A DNA stretch of 64,000 bases from CBDEGK01 sp965237855. Lineage in GTDB: Bacteria > Pseudomonadota > Gammaproteobacteria > Pseudomonadales > Halieaceae. Below are positions 28,099 to 38,240 of this stretch, piece after piece (position 1 is the stretch's first letter; every line of letters starts with the position of its first letter). Made by a program: the position numbers and the translations under genes. Under the pieces are notes generated by a model. The model was not told where the DNA came from, ran no database searches, and saw only the letters and a program-made list of their open reading frames with translations. Location: NCBI GenBank assembly GCA_965237855.1, contig CBDEGK010000003.1, forward strand, positions 1-64,000, in the 5' to 3' direction.

Positions 28099-30050
28099 TT
28101 ACTCCTCACCCAGTGCATCAAACATTGACAGCTGCTGCACTTTGCTCTGGTTTTTAGACTCCCAATTCTGATAGAGCTTCGAGGCTGTAATCGCGGAATT
28201 CCTGACTGGAGAATCGGTCCCATGTGTTTTGAACCAGATTAGAATTGCACCCAATGCCGGGTGTGGATTGAAATTCTCATTATTCAATGTCTCGCTTGCG
28301 TTAATACCGCTGCCTTCATAACAAGCCCCGAGCAGGAACATGGCCTGATCATAATCACTTTGCAGACCCTTGCGATGCTTGCCGATCCACTCCTGGGCGA
28401 GATCAATTGGTGAAGTCAGAAAGTAAACCTTCTTATCCTCATAGATCCAGCCTCGACTGATAAAATCAGATGGAGCGCTGCCAGTGCCACGCAGGAATTT
28501 CTGCATCTGATCTCGTGGCAGCTCACCGACACCGTCAAATAGCCGGAGTAACATACGGGTGAAGGGCTCCGCGTTGTGCGGGGGCGCTTCCTTTATACCG
28601 CCAGCTTCCTCGTCCAACAATTGATTGATGCCCAACAACGCTTCCAATACCGACATGGATTCATCTTGGCCCTTGTAGACTTTTCCGTAGTGGCGGGAAA
28701 AATACTCCAGGGCCTTTCCTCGACGAATAACTTGAAGATCCGCTTCTGGAAGGCCCTCCTCCTGATGATGTTCGAGTAGATCTTGAAGGTCTCGGACATC
28801 ATGCAAAACTCGACGGCGCAGCTTCGCCCAGGAAATTGGCTTAGATTCTTCGTGACGTTTGCGACAGACATGAATAATGTCATACTCAATTGTTTGCGAT
28901 CCAAACGTACCGGGTTTAGCACCTTCACCCTTTGTCTCATCACTGCGAATAGGGTATGTAGCTACCAAATAAAACCCCGCGTCAAATAGCGACTCTAGTA
29001 CTGCCACCCAGGGTTTGTCTTCACTATGGTGAAACGTAAAGGCGAGCAGCCCAGCAGGTTTAAGAATACGGTGCGCTTCGCGCCAACAATCGGTTAGTAG
29101 CCTTTGATAAAAAGCTTCGGCCTCCCGCCCAGCCAAACCCTTGTTAGATATAACCTCCAAAGTTTTTGGTGTGCTGGCTCCCCTGAAATAGTTAGGGTAT
29201 CTGTCTCCTAGCGGAATTTTTAACCAAGAAAAGAAAAAGTCAGCCAGATCCGAATAGTGAACCAGGGCCCCGAATGGAGGATCAGTAATCACTAAATCCT
29301 GGGAGCTCTCCTCCAAAGAAGCTAGATCTGTAGATGAGCCGCATTCCAAGGTTGCCCCGCTACTGACCGGATCATCGCAAAATACCTTCGTGCTCTTTCC
29401 ACCAACCTCCCCACCTAACTCGCTATTGAGCGTCGCTAAGTATGTATTGTCTACGAGTTCCCAAGGAGATTGCTGCCAATCTATAGCGGCGAAAAGATTG
29501 CCGTGTTGGGATAGCCAGTTCCCTCGGCCTAATTTGGAATAAACGTTATTTTCAATGACGGATGATTTAGGGTGAAAATTATTGTTTGAAAAGAGAGGTT
29601 CCGGTGTATCTCTTTGTGGGTTCCAGAACGAGTACATATTTTGGTTTCTGAGATACTGTTGAAATGCGCCAAGAACAAATTCTCGTACATCACTACTCGA
29701 TTCATTTGTCGAGATAGATTTGAGAAGCAAACTATGCACTAACAATTGACGCGGGTTGAACATTTTCCTCCAGTGCGTAATCCCATGCTGTGGCTGGTTG
29801 TACAGCATGCTGGTATTACCTTGTTTATATTCGAATAGCTTTTCCTCCGGCCAATATTGAGCCAAATCACAATCTTTTCGCTGATTCCATTCAGAATACC
29901 CTGCGTTAAAAGGCTCCGCGTTACTGCTTTCAGTAAAGAAGCGTCCGCCATATGCTTGACCCTCTGCGTCGCAATGCGGGCAGTACCCATGTTGGGCATA
30001 ACTAGCCATAGGTCCGTTTTTTCCAGACGCCTTAACTGTGGCAAGCACAT
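28099..30050 (-). pseudogene. DUF1156-type adenine DNA methylase, C-terminal part (split by IS21)
   Basis: This half carries the catalytic motif IV DPPFGALVHYSDLADFF (an N6-adenine type DPPF), then RILKPAGLLAFTFHH and a long helical C-terminus. Its authentic coding starts right at the IS21 edge (NVLATVKASGKNG); the preceding codons belong to the IS end. Joined to the fragment at 32044-33367 after removing the IS and one copy of the three-base repeat, the frame is continuous and encodes about 1090 residues, as expected for COG1743/DUF1156 methylases such as PglXI of type 3 BREX. Without its N-terminal SAM-binding motif this piece should be inactive. Confidence 0.88.
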
Positions 30051-30155
30051 TGTCACCAGCAGTGTAAAACTGACCCACTAGCGACAATTTAAAACTGACC
30101 CACCTGAGGCACAATTACCGCCAATTTCAATCAAGAGAGAGGCGGTGTAAATGAG

Positions 30156-31178
30156 ATGTTGAATCAGGAGCAATTAGTGGACATACACGTTTTACATCGA
30201 CAAGGGACGAGCATCCGCAGTATCGCCAAAGAAATGAACCTATCACGCAATACCGTACGTCGTTATCTGCGCGATGCTGCCAAAACACCTCGCTATTCTC
30301 AGCGCGAGAAAAGGCCGTCTAAACTGGACTCGTTCAAACCCTATTTAGGAGAGCGTATCGAGGCAGCGAAACCCTATTGGATACCGGCGACAGTCTTGTT
30401 TCGAGAGATTCTGGCGCGAGGCTACCAAGGCAAAGAAGGTATTCTGAGAGATTATCTCCGACAATTTAAGCCGAAGGCGAAAGATCCAGTCGTTCGCTTT
30501 GAGACACCGCCTGGCCAGCAGTTACAGGTAGATTTCACGACGATTCGGCGAGGCAGAAATAGGCTTAAGGCCTTCGTTGCCACCCTGGGATACAGTCGAG
30601 CAACCTACGTACGATTCAGTCAATACGAACGGCAGGAGGATTGGTTAGCGGGTATTGAAGGTGCGTTACACTACTTTGGAGGCGTGCCTGAGGAACTGCT
30701 ATTCGATAATGCCAAGTGCATCATGATTGAGCGAGACGCCTTTGGTGCCGGGAAACATCGGTGGAACGCCAGTTTGTTGAACATGGCTCGTGATAATGGT
30801 TTTAGATTGCGCGCCTGTCGGCCCTACCGTGCTAAGACCAAGGGCAAAGTCGAGCGATTCAACGGTTATCTTAAAGGTAGTTTTATCACACCACTGGCCG
30901 CGTCACTGAAGCAATCCGGGCTGGCGCTGGACGTGGAGGTAGCCAATGGGCAGGTGGGTCATTGGCTCGCTGACATTGCACATCAGCGAATTCACGGGAC
31001 AACAGGCCAAAAGCCGCAGGTATTGCTCGATCATGAGCGATTAAGCCTCATGCCGCTGCCTTTGGCGCAGCGCTTGGTGGCTCAGGACAAACCGCGAAGC
31101 AATGCCCAGGCACTCCCGATCGAAAGTCTCCAGCATCCGCTGAGTACCTATGACCAGCTGCTGGGAGTTGCTGTATGA
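30156..31178 (+). CDS. istA: IS21-family transposase IstA (copy 1)
   Basis: 340 residues. It has an N-terminal helix-turn-helix (TSIRSIAKEMNLSRNTVRRY), then an rve integrase core with catalytic residues in QLQVDFTTIRRG (D), LLFDNAKCIM (D) and KGKVERFNGYLK (E), and a short C-terminus. It is at the small end for IstA. Its stop overlaps the ATG of istB by four bases. The protein is identical to the second copy. Confidence 0.93.
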   Translation: MLNQEQLVDIHVLHRQGTSIRSIAKEMNLSRNTVRRYLRDAAKTPRYSQREKRPSKLDSFKPYLGERIEAAKPYWIPATVLFREILARGYQGKEGILRDYLRQFKPKAKDPVVRFETPPGQQLQVDFTTIRRGRNRLKAFVATLGYSRATYVRFSQYERQEDWLAGIEGALHYFGGVPEELLFDNAKCIMIERDAFGAGKHRWNASLLNMARDNGFRLRACRPYRAKTKGKVERFNGYLKGSFITPLAASLKQSGLALDVEVANGQVGHWLADIAHQRIHGTTGQKPQVLLDHERLSLMPLPLAQRLVAQDKPRSNAQALPIESLQHPLSTYDQLLGVAV

Positions 31179-31960
31179 ACCTGCAGATGGAAAGAGTGCA
31201 GCAAGCCTGCGAAGTGCTTAAACTCGGTGCTGTGGCATTGGAATGGTCCGCTATCGCTGACAGGGCCTCCGGTGACGAGTCATCACTGGCTGACTTTCTT
31301 GAGCAGCTACTGCGGGTTGAGATAGACGCCAGGATGCTCCGCACCCGCGAGACTTTGCTGAGGTTTGCAGGGTTGCCGTCCGTCAAGCGTTTTGAAGACT
31401 ATGACTTCAAGTTCGCCACCGGTGCACCGCGCAGGCAACTCCAGGAATTAACCAGTTTGGCCTTCATCGAGCGTGCAGAGAATATCGTGCTGCTTGGACC
31501 CAGTGGTGTCGGTAAAAGCCACCTGGCGATCAGCCTGGCATACCAGGCGGTCATGAATGGGATCAAAACACGCTTCATTACGGCGGCGGATCTCATGCTG
31601 CAACTGGCCACCGCAAAAAAGCAGGACCGACTAGAGTCTTACCTCAAACGAAGTATCCAGGCACCTAAGTTGCTCATAATTGATGAAATAGGTTATCTGC
31701 CATTTGGCCGGGAAGAAGCCAATCTGTTTTTTAATGTCATTGCTAAACGTTATGAGCAAAGCAGTGTCATTGTGACCAGCAACTTGCCATTCTCGCAATG
31801 GTCTACTGCGTTTGCTGATGATCAGACCTTAACCGCGGCTTTACTCGACAGATTGTTACACCATGCACATATCGTCCAGATATCGGGGAGCAGCTACCGA
31901 CTCAAGGGAAAGAAAGCGGCCGGTATCGTCCCGGCAGCAAGCCAATCATTGGTTAAATAA
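31175..31960 (+). CDS. istB: IS21-family helper ATPase IstB (copy 1)
   Basis: 261 residues, a DnaC-like AAA+ ATPase that assists IstA in target choice. Walker A GPSGVGKSHL, Walker B LLIIDEIGYLPF, sensor region VIVTSNLPFSQW and the C-terminal HHAHIVQISGSSYRL are all present. It is coupled to istA by an ATGA overlap. Identical to copy 2. Confidence 0.95.
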   Translation: MNLQMERVQQACEVLKLGAVALEWSAIADRASGDESSLADFLEQLLRVEIDARMLRTRETLLRFAGLPSVKRFEDYDFKFATGAPRRQLQELTSLAFIERAENIVLLGPSGVGKSHLAISLAYQAVMNGIKTRFITAADLMLQLATAKKQDRLESYLKRSIQAPKLLIIDEIGYLPFGREEANLFFNVIAKRYEQSSVIVTSNLPFSQWSTAFADDQTLTAALLDRLLHHAHIVQISGSSYRLKGKKAAGIVPAASQSLVK

Positions 31961-32043
31961 CGGAAAGAAAACGCTGAGGGTGGGTCAATTTTAAATTGCT
32001 GATTAGCACGGCAAGGTGGGTCAGATTTGGACTGCTGTTGACA

Positions 32044-33367
32044 CATCTTGAGTGGTGCCGCATGCGCCACAAGCGAAATTGCTACGCTTGGGAACCGTAC
32101 CTCCATTCTTTCCTGTATCGATAACAGTACCCCTTGTCGGGCAGGTAAACTCATCTGGTAATTGTCCGCGTACCTCGATCAGTTTACATCTCTTCGCACG
32201 TACTCGAATCCAACGATTCGTCTCTTCCACTAGGTCATCTGCACAACCGCCGTAGGCTAGTCCCCGTAAATCATGCGAAGCCTCGCCTTTCAGCCACTCT
32301 GGGTGTATCAGCAGCGACAATTCAACCTTTTTCCGCTTGCCCTTACCCAGTTTTCCATATGTTTCCGTCTTCCCGCAACTGGGGCATATAGCACTGTCTG
32401 GCGATCCGTCATGTTGATTCAATATTGCAACTGTAAAAAGACGCTCGCTGTCGGTGATTACCAGAGGAACACCTGGTGCCATGCGAACATCACGCTCTTC
32501 CAAGTCGTAGTCACACCCGCAATGTTTACAGGTTCGCGGCCAGTTTATTACTGAAAGTTTTTTTACTGTCACCACGGGGCTGCTCATTATGGGAGTGCGA
32601 TGACCACACCCAGTAACCTGACAGGGTCCATGTTTAGACCAAAAGGTATAAATGTTTTCTGGTCCGTAATAGCTATAATCCTCACGTTCCTTTGGACTAA
32701 TTGCCAGAGGATCGAAATTTTCGTCCATCACGTTGCCAGTACTATTCTGGGTCCACTGGCCCATATGCCCACGCGGACAATCACAGGCATAAAATGGCAT
32801 TATCTGCGGCTTTACCTCGGCCTCAATGTCTGCCAAGAGAGCCTCGACCTCTGCCTTATCGACCTGAGCCAATTCGTTCTTAACCACAAACCAGGCCACT
32901 GGATTGAGATCGTTACCGAACATCTGCATGCCTAACCGGGAGCCTTCGACAACGGTAGTACCGCCACCCATGAAGATGTCGGCCACTTTCAGATCCTTAA
33001 ACGCGCCCTTTTGTTGGTGATTACCGTAGTATGCGTCCCAAACCAGCTTAGCTGCTTCTGAAGGGTCATCCGGAGCTTTTATAGCGGACGCCAGCAACAT
33101 CGAACGAAACACACTGCTTCGCCGCCGCGCCCACCACTTCGACATCTGGTAAATCGGCTTACCCGCATTGCCTTCGATGGCAGCGATTTGATTGATGGGA
33201 ATTATGGGAAAATCAACCTCGATGCAGGTCGGCGGGCGATTCGGGTCGGAAAAATCGACCGTCTCACATTCCCAAGGTTCTCCAGCATTAACGGCTTTGG
33301 CGACTTCTTCTTTCAGCCACTCGTCCTTTTTCATGCCCTTAGCTTTCCAGGGGTGATCGACTGCCAT
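32044..33367 (-). pseudogene. DUF1156-type adenine DNA methylase, N-terminal part (split by IS21)
   Basis: Starts at ATG 33367, one base after the stop of the PglZ-like gene. It has the DUF1156 segment (FPIIPINQIAAIEGN, KPIYQMSKWWARRRSSVF), the SAM-binding motif I VADIFMGGGTTVVEG near residue 130 with NDLNPVAW, and several CxxC zinc-ribbon pairs. The IS21 cuts it after CGTTQDV, inside a zinc-binding region. The remainder continues at 28099-30050. The in-frame rejoining shows that the insertion is the only lesion of this gene that I can see. Confidence 0.88.
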
Positions 33368-33368
33368 A

Positions 33369-34364
33369 CTACTTATTCCTGCTGATTTCGATAAAAGGCA
33401 CCATGACTTCGAGAATGCTCAAACCACCATGAGTAAGTGTTGGGTAGCCACCATGGCTTTTCCATTTTCGGCGGCCGTTCACGAAGATATGGCTCCCGTG
33501 ATTGCTATCGACTGAAAGGTCTATGGGTGGCACCCAGGCACCGGCTTCCTGGCTACTGTTGATGGCACGACCACTCTTGTAAAGATTCTTGAGGTACTCA
33601 GTTTGTGCCTTGTTCGAGTCGGTAAATTGTCCGCTGGCGGCATAGCCGTGGTCGGCGGTAATAATAAGGCGCCGGCCCGTCGCAAGGCGTTCGATAAAGG
33701 ACCAAAACGCATCACCCGTCAGATGGGCTTCAACCTCTCTAGTAAGAGTCTGGAGACCCTTACCGGGGTCATCATGGTCGTGCAGGCGATGATCCGGCCA
33801 GTGATGCCAGAACACCCAATCCGGTTCAGACCCGATGAGTTTGGCACAGTCATCCCAGGCTATATCGACTGATTCAGTGCACGCCCCCGGAAAAACATGC
33901 GATTTTCCAGCCCCATTGTTACCCAGTGCAGAGCGTTGGGCAAAACCGAGTGCCTTGGCAAAAGGCGTGGTATTTGGGGGTAGTTCGGCACCAGTTGGGT
34001 GGCCGCTGTGCACCGTATAGCCACGATCTTTGGCCTGGTGCAGTATCCAGGGTGCCTCGCGCAAGGAGAAGGCGTCAAGGATCAGTACGGCACGCCCTGG
34101 TGCATTCGACGCCCACCAGTCTTTCAGCATTTTTGCCGTTTGAGGCACTGATGTTTCGTAATCAGTCCAAAGATCCCAGCCAGCCGTGGCCAGATAATGG
34201 TCTATATCACCTAGAGTACGATCACGCGAAAGCACCTCCGATACAGCTTTTCCAGAGGTAACTGGATGTGAGCACACTCGCCATGCGTGTTCTCTAATCG
34301 CAGCCCAGGCATCTTTCGGGTTTGCTGTTTGAACAGTCCGAACCAGCTCAAGCGGAAGCGTCAT
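33369..34364 (-). CDS. Short PglZ-like alkaline-phosphatase-fold protein
   Basis: 331 residues; the ATG overlaps the stop of the DUF499 gene by four bases. It has alkaline-phosphatase-superfamily features: an N-terminal strand VLILDAFSLREAP with an aspartate at the metal-ligand position, DWVFWHHWPDHRLHDHDD in the middle, and LIITADHGYAASG (DHG metal motif). PglZ proteins of BREX systems contain this fold but are normally about two or more times longer; here only the core remains, probably a natural compact form because the operon is tightly packed. It likely acts with the ATPase and methylase. Confidence 0.8.
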   Translation of the reverse strand: MTLPLELVRTVQTANPKDAWAAIREHAWRVCSHPVTSGKAVSEVLSRDRTLGDIDHYLATAGWDLWTDYETSVPQTAKMLKDWWASNAPGRAVLILDAFSLREAPWILHQAKDRGYTVHSGHPTGAELPPNTTPFAKALGFAQRSALGNNGAGKSHVFPGACTESVDIAWDDCAKLIGSEPDWVFWHHWPDHRLHDHDDPGKGLQTLTREVEAHLTGDAFWSFIERLATGRRLIITADHGYAASGQFTDSNKAQTEYLKNLYKSGRAINSSQEAGAWVPPIDLSVDSNHGSHIFVNGRRKWKSHGGYPTLTHGGLSILEVMVPFIEISRNK

Positions 34365-37093
34365 TGTTTATCTTCCTTTTCCAGGTCCAGACCATAGGTC
34401 ATCCCGTCAGGTAGTTTTCTAATCAGCTCCTGAAGCTGCGCACCGGTGAGTTGCTCCACTGTGAGCACCAGTGAACGAACTTGTGTTCCCGTGCCAATCC
34501 CCCACGTTTCTATTTTACCAAGCAGATTGAGCGATGATGTGACCGGTGCGACGAATGTGGTATAGCCAGCCCCTCCGCCAAAGATGTCACCGGTGCCAGG
34601 GTGGGACTGATTACCGCTGGCTGTCTCACTCGTACCGCCTGCCTCCTCTCCGGTGACCCCTACCCCGCCTCCAGTTCCTTCGGGTTGCACCCAACCGCCG
34701 GGACCTGGTGGTAAATCGCCAGAGTTGGGCTGCGGAACTCCACCCGTGGCTGGAACAGCCTGTGGCAACAGGATATGGGTCTCATCCAGGTGTTTCCCCG
34801 TACCGAGCTTGCCACGCATGCGTCGGTAGGCTGCATCTTCGGCCTCACCATCAAGAACCTGAAGGTATTCCATACCGCGCAAATTAATAGCAATTTTCCC
34901 ACGGGAGCAGAGCTGAATGATGCGCTCCTTAATCAGCGTTTCACCCAACCATGGAATACAGTCTTTTCCACTGGGGCGAGGTTCTTTCAATTCTTTGAGC
35001 AATTTACCAACTGGTTCGTTATTGGGAGCTGAATCCATAATGAATTCATCGAAGTCTTCCGGTATAAACAGGTTTTCACGAATACTCTTGTCGATAGCGC
35101 CCGGAATTTTAGTACCTTCTGCATTATGGCTTTCAGTAAAGAAACGACAGTTCTTAGGCTCCTGGAAATTCCAGTTAGCAATGATGGCAAAACGATCAAA
35201 TCGCACCTTGATAATCTCACGCAATTCCTTTTGATACTTGGTTTGCAATCTGCCGTATTCGGAATTCTGTTTTTTCCACTGTTCTGCCAAGTAGACACAG
35301 CGGGCCAGCACTAGGAGATCACGGTCAAGAAACAGATTACCTGACCCGTCTCTGGGAATAAGGCATCTAACCACATTACGATTGCTCTGCAGGTTGTCTC
35401 GTAGCCATTCGCCCAACATAGAATCAATCTTTGACGGGGCTTCAGGAAACACAAGGATCGGAATACGGTTACCCCAGCGTGCGGGCGTGTCACTCTCCTC
35501 CATATCCGCCCATGGATTGGTCTTCCATGCCTGTGGCAAGACTATGATACGGTAGGGCAGATCAACACCGGTGCCGCCCTCCAGGACATACCGTGTCTCT
35601 TTGGCAAGATGTGCCCGGTCTTCGTCATCTTGAAATAATTTGTCGTTTCGCGCACTGGCGATGAGCTTAGCCTGGGGATTTTCCTCTTCCTTAAAAATGT
35701 AACGATTACCATCCTCATGGATATTGAAGCTGTTCTCGACAATAGTGGTCAGCTCAACCTGGAAGCCGTTGTCATCCACAGGCTTATTCCTGGTGACATC
35801 AACGTGGAGTGTCGCCAGATCCGCTCCAACCTGATTAACCTCTGCCAGTGACCGCAACCACAGGGCACCGATGATCTCTCCAAGATGGGGCAATGTCTGA
35901 CCCGTGCCGGCGATGGCATCATTGACAGCCTCAAGATTTCGCAGTGCCTTTTCTCGGAGTTTGGCATGATGTTGATTGGCAACTGAATCAAGCAGTGCGG
36001 AAATGCCGCTAGCTTCGTCGTCTGGACGAAAATCAGCGGCTGTCAGGATGGCCTTGTCCTCACCATTGCGTTTGAAGAGATCAGTCAATATCCGGATCAG
36101 ATCGCGTGTGCTCTGTGCACTCGTGGCGATGAGAACCTGATCTTCTAGCAATTGCATAAGATGCGGCGCGTAAGGCCAAGCCTCCAGAAATTCGTCATGT
36201 ATTCTCGCCTGCTCCGCTGGAGCGATACTTTTGAGCCGGAAGTATTCACTGATGTGATTACTAATCAGCCCCTCTATCGCAGAGGCATCCACCTGGATTC
36301 GGTTCTCAAATAATCTGTGGAGCAACAAACGTAAGCGATCGCTCTTCGCTGATGGCCCCTGAAAATCTACGATAACGGGGTTGACGCGCTGAATCTGCTG
36401 AAAGGCATCAGTATTGCCATTGCGCACAGAAACGACCAAAACGAGATTCTCGGGGTGTTCCTTGGCGATCTCGGAGAGGATCTGAATAAAATTGAAGGCC
36501 CAGCTCTTCCATGGATATTGTTTGGTGTTGGTAAGACCGTCGTACCAGGTCTGAAACTCATCAAGAATCAGGGCTGTTGGCGTATGACGGAACATTTCAA
36601 GCAATATTTCATCACTGGGAATATCAGTTTTTGCATCCCCAAGAGCCTCCCACTTGCCCTGGCAATAACCACCGTGCGGGTGCTTGTCGAACAGCAGGTC
36701 CCATAGATACTTGTAACGCTGCCTGTGGAGGCTTTCACCAATGACGTGCATTCCATCACGAAGAGGGAGGTCACTAATCTTTGGGTCTCCCAGGATATGA
36801 GACCAGTTGTCCAGCCATTGCTGGGTAGCCTCGTGATCAGTGAAAGCATGATAGAGCACAGCCATCAAATGCGACTTACCTTGGCCCCTTTCGCCTTTTA
36901 TAGTGACCGGCCTGCCTTGAGTTGGTCCAGCAGCTTCCATTACTTTCAACACATCATGCGATGGATAGGTAATCCGCAGAAAATCCTCCGCAGAAACTTG
37001 CGTGGCACCAGTATTGTTTTTATTTGTCAGTTCAATAGCCGTGCTTTTTAGCCGGCGGCCTTTAAACTCTTCTCGTAGTGTTAAACCAAGCAT
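34361..37093 (-). CDS. DUF499-type ATPase (BrxC/PglY-like)
   Basis: 910 residues, first gene of the BREX-like operon, with GGAGATATTC before the ATG. Walker A GERGQGKSHL lies near residue 67-76 and Walker B ALILDEFQTWYDGL near 172-185, matching DUF499/COG1483-type ATPases which include the PglY/BrxC class. From about residue 800 there is a Gly/Pro/Thr-rich linker of about 60 residues and then a small C-terminal domain ending LTGAQLQELIRKLPDG. In BREX this ATPase is an essential core component of the host-versus-phage DNA discrimination complex. It overlaps the PglZ-like gene by four bases. It appears intact. Confidence 0.85.
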   Translation of the reverse strand: MLGLTLREEFKGRRLKSTAIELTNKNNTGATQVSAEDFLRITYPSHDVLKVMEAAGPTQGRPVTIKGERGQGKSHLMAVLYHAFTDHEATQQWLDNWSHILGDPKISDLPLRDGMHVIGESLHRQRYKYLWDLLFDKHPHGGYCQGKWEALGDAKTDIPSDEILLEMFRHTPTALILDEFQTWYDGLTNTKQYPWKSWAFNFIQILSEIAKEHPENLVLVVSVRNGNTDAFQQIQRVNPVIVDFQGPSAKSDRLRLLLHRLFENRIQVDASAIEGLISNHISEYFRLKSIAPAEQARIHDEFLEAWPYAPHLMQLLEDQVLIATSAQSTRDLIRILTDLFKRNGEDKAILTAADFRPDDEASGISALLDSVANQHHAKLREKALRNLEAVNDAIAGTGQTLPHLGEIIGALWLRSLAEVNQVGADLATLHVDVTRNKPVDDNGFQVELTTIVENSFNIHEDGNRYIFKEEENPQAKLIASARNDKLFQDDEDRAHLAKETRYVLEGGTGVDLPYRIIVLPQAWKTNPWADMEESDTPARWGNRIPILVFPEAPSKIDSMLGEWLRDNLQSNRNVVRCLIPRDGSGNLFLDRDLLVLARCVYLAEQWKKQNSEYGRLQTKYQKELREIIKVRFDRFAIIANWNFQEPKNCRFFTESHNAEGTKIPGAIDKSIRENLFIPEDFDEFIMDSAPNNEPVGKLLKELKEPRPSGKDCIPWLGETLIKERIIQLCSRGKIAINLRGMEYLQVLDGEAEDAAYRRMRGKLGTGKHLDETHILLPQAVPATGGVPQPNSGDLPPGPGGWVQPEGTGGGVGVTGEEAGGTSETASGNQSHPGTGDIFGGGAGYTTFVAPVTSSLNLLGKIETWGIGTGTQVRSLVLTVEQLTGAQLQELIRKLPDGMTYGLDLEKEDKQ

Positions 37094-37405
37094 GAATATC
37101 TCCGCATCTGATTGGTGCTCCGATTCACCGCGCTCAATGTATGTATCCGGCCGACGATCTGCGCATTGATTTAGTGCGGTGATTACTGTTCATTGTTTGA
37201 CCATCGGAAACCGCTCCGCCATGCCCTCGGCATTTTGGAGGGGAAACCCCTAGAACCCCAGAATGGGAAAACGCCAGGGAAAGAAGCTATAGAACTAGCG
37301 GAGATCTACCCCCTCCCCTGCTCCACATTTCGCTCACAGACAACGATCACGGCCACTGGATTCACCCGATCGGAAGGCTGTAGTGCCCACTGGCAAAGAG
37401 CCATA
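37094..37405. other. Upstream region of the BREX-like operon
   Basis: 312 bases with no gene I can support. It should hold the operon promoter for the minus strand and the 3' end region of the small membrane-protein gene on the right. A GGGG-AAA-CCCC hairpin at about 37239-37250 is visible. No clear -35/-10 pair can be fixed by eye. Confidence 0.4.
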
Positions 37406-37591
37406 CTATGAAAGGAGAATCAGAAAACCGATGGGTATGGCAAGTATGAGCAAGAACACCGAAATAGCATCGATCAAGGCATCGCGCGGCGAGCCCTGAC
37501 CATAATGCGCCCGCTCGGGGTCAGGATGGTTGCGGTGGGTCTGCCGCATCTGCATCTCCTGTTCCACTACCAACATTTGTAGTTCTTGCAT
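37406..37591 (-). CDS. Small single-span membrane protein
   Basis: 61 residues from ATG 37591, which has GAGAGGAGACC just upstream. The N-terminal half is hydrophilic (QMRQTHRNHPDPERAHYG) and the C-terminal 20 residues form a hydrophobic helix (ISVFLLILAIPIGFLILLS). No family is recognised. It is probably plasmid-type baggage of the mobilisation module to its right. Confidence 0.55.
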   Translation of the reverse strand: MQELQMLVVEQEMQMRQTHRNHPDPERAHYGQGSPRDALIDAISVFLLILAIPIGFLILLS

Positions 37592-37781
37592 CGTTGGTCT
37601 CCTCTCTTCCGCAAGAACGAAGACTAAAGGGCATGAACAAGAGAAACCTCTTTCCACTATCACTAAAACTTCACAGAACGCCGATCCGAGGATCGGTCCT
37701 TATTGACCGACAAAAAAAGCGCGGGTGCGAAGCACTCGCGGCCTTGTCGCGCGGCCGCCAAGGCGCCGTGCCAGCCGTCCC

Positions 37782-38231
37782 CTACAGCAACCCCCGCTCT
37801 GCAAAGGAGTAGCTGTTATCGAGGGTCACGATTAGGTGATCCAGTACCCGCACATCAATCAGCGCCAGCGCTGCCTGCAGGCGCTCGGTGATGCGTCGGT
37901 CGGCCTGGCTGGGTTCGCAAATACCTGAGGGATGGTTATGACTCAAAATTACTGCGCCGCTATTGTGTCGAATGGCAGCCTTGACGACTTCGCGGGGATA
38001 CACCGCTGCGCCATCCAGGGTGCCCTGGAAAAGACACTCGGCTTCGATCAGTTGATGCTGAGAATCGAGAAACAATACCCAGAAGGCCTCACGCTCAAGA
38101 CCGGCCAGTTTCAAGCGGCAGTAACCCGCCGATGCCGTGGGGGAAGTCATCACGTCACCGCTCTTGCGTGCGTGGGATTCGATGATGGTCAGCGCTTGCT
38201 GGATAGTTGCGTTTTCGTCAGGTGAGAACAT
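37782..38231 (-). CDS. radC: RadC-like JAB/MPN-domain protein
   Basis: 149 residues, consisting of the C-terminal MPN domain only, as usual for the mobile-element form of RadC. The JAMM metal motif is seen in ILSHNHPSGICEPSQAD (HxH...SxxD). The preceding FWVLFLDSQHQLIEAECLF is the typical central strand pair. Despite the name, a DNA repair role is not established; these genes accompany plasmids and integrative elements. It lies next to the structured region at 38265-38378. Confidence 0.88.
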   Translation of the reverse strand: MFSPDENATIQQALTIIESHARKSGDVMTSPTASAGYCRLKLAGLEREAFWVLFLDSQHQLIEAECLFQGTLDGAAVYPREVVKAAIRHNSGAVILSHNHPSGICEPSQADRRITERLQAALALIDVRVLDHLIVTLDNSYSFAERGLL

Positions 38232-38240
38232 GTAGCCTCC

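Larger units (their letters stand above)
30051..32043 (+). mobile_element. IS21-family element, copy 1, inside the methylase gene
   Basis: 1993 bases with TGTCA-CAGCAGT ends (left TGTCACCAGCAGT, right TGTCAACAGCAGT when inverted). Each end also has repeated AAACTGACCCAC-type boxes, the multiple terminal repeats of IS21. It carries istA and istB. Flanks show CAT at 30048-30050 and again at 32044-32046, a three-base duplication, short for the family. It is the same length as, and inverted relative to, the copy at 40831-42823. Confidence 0.92.
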
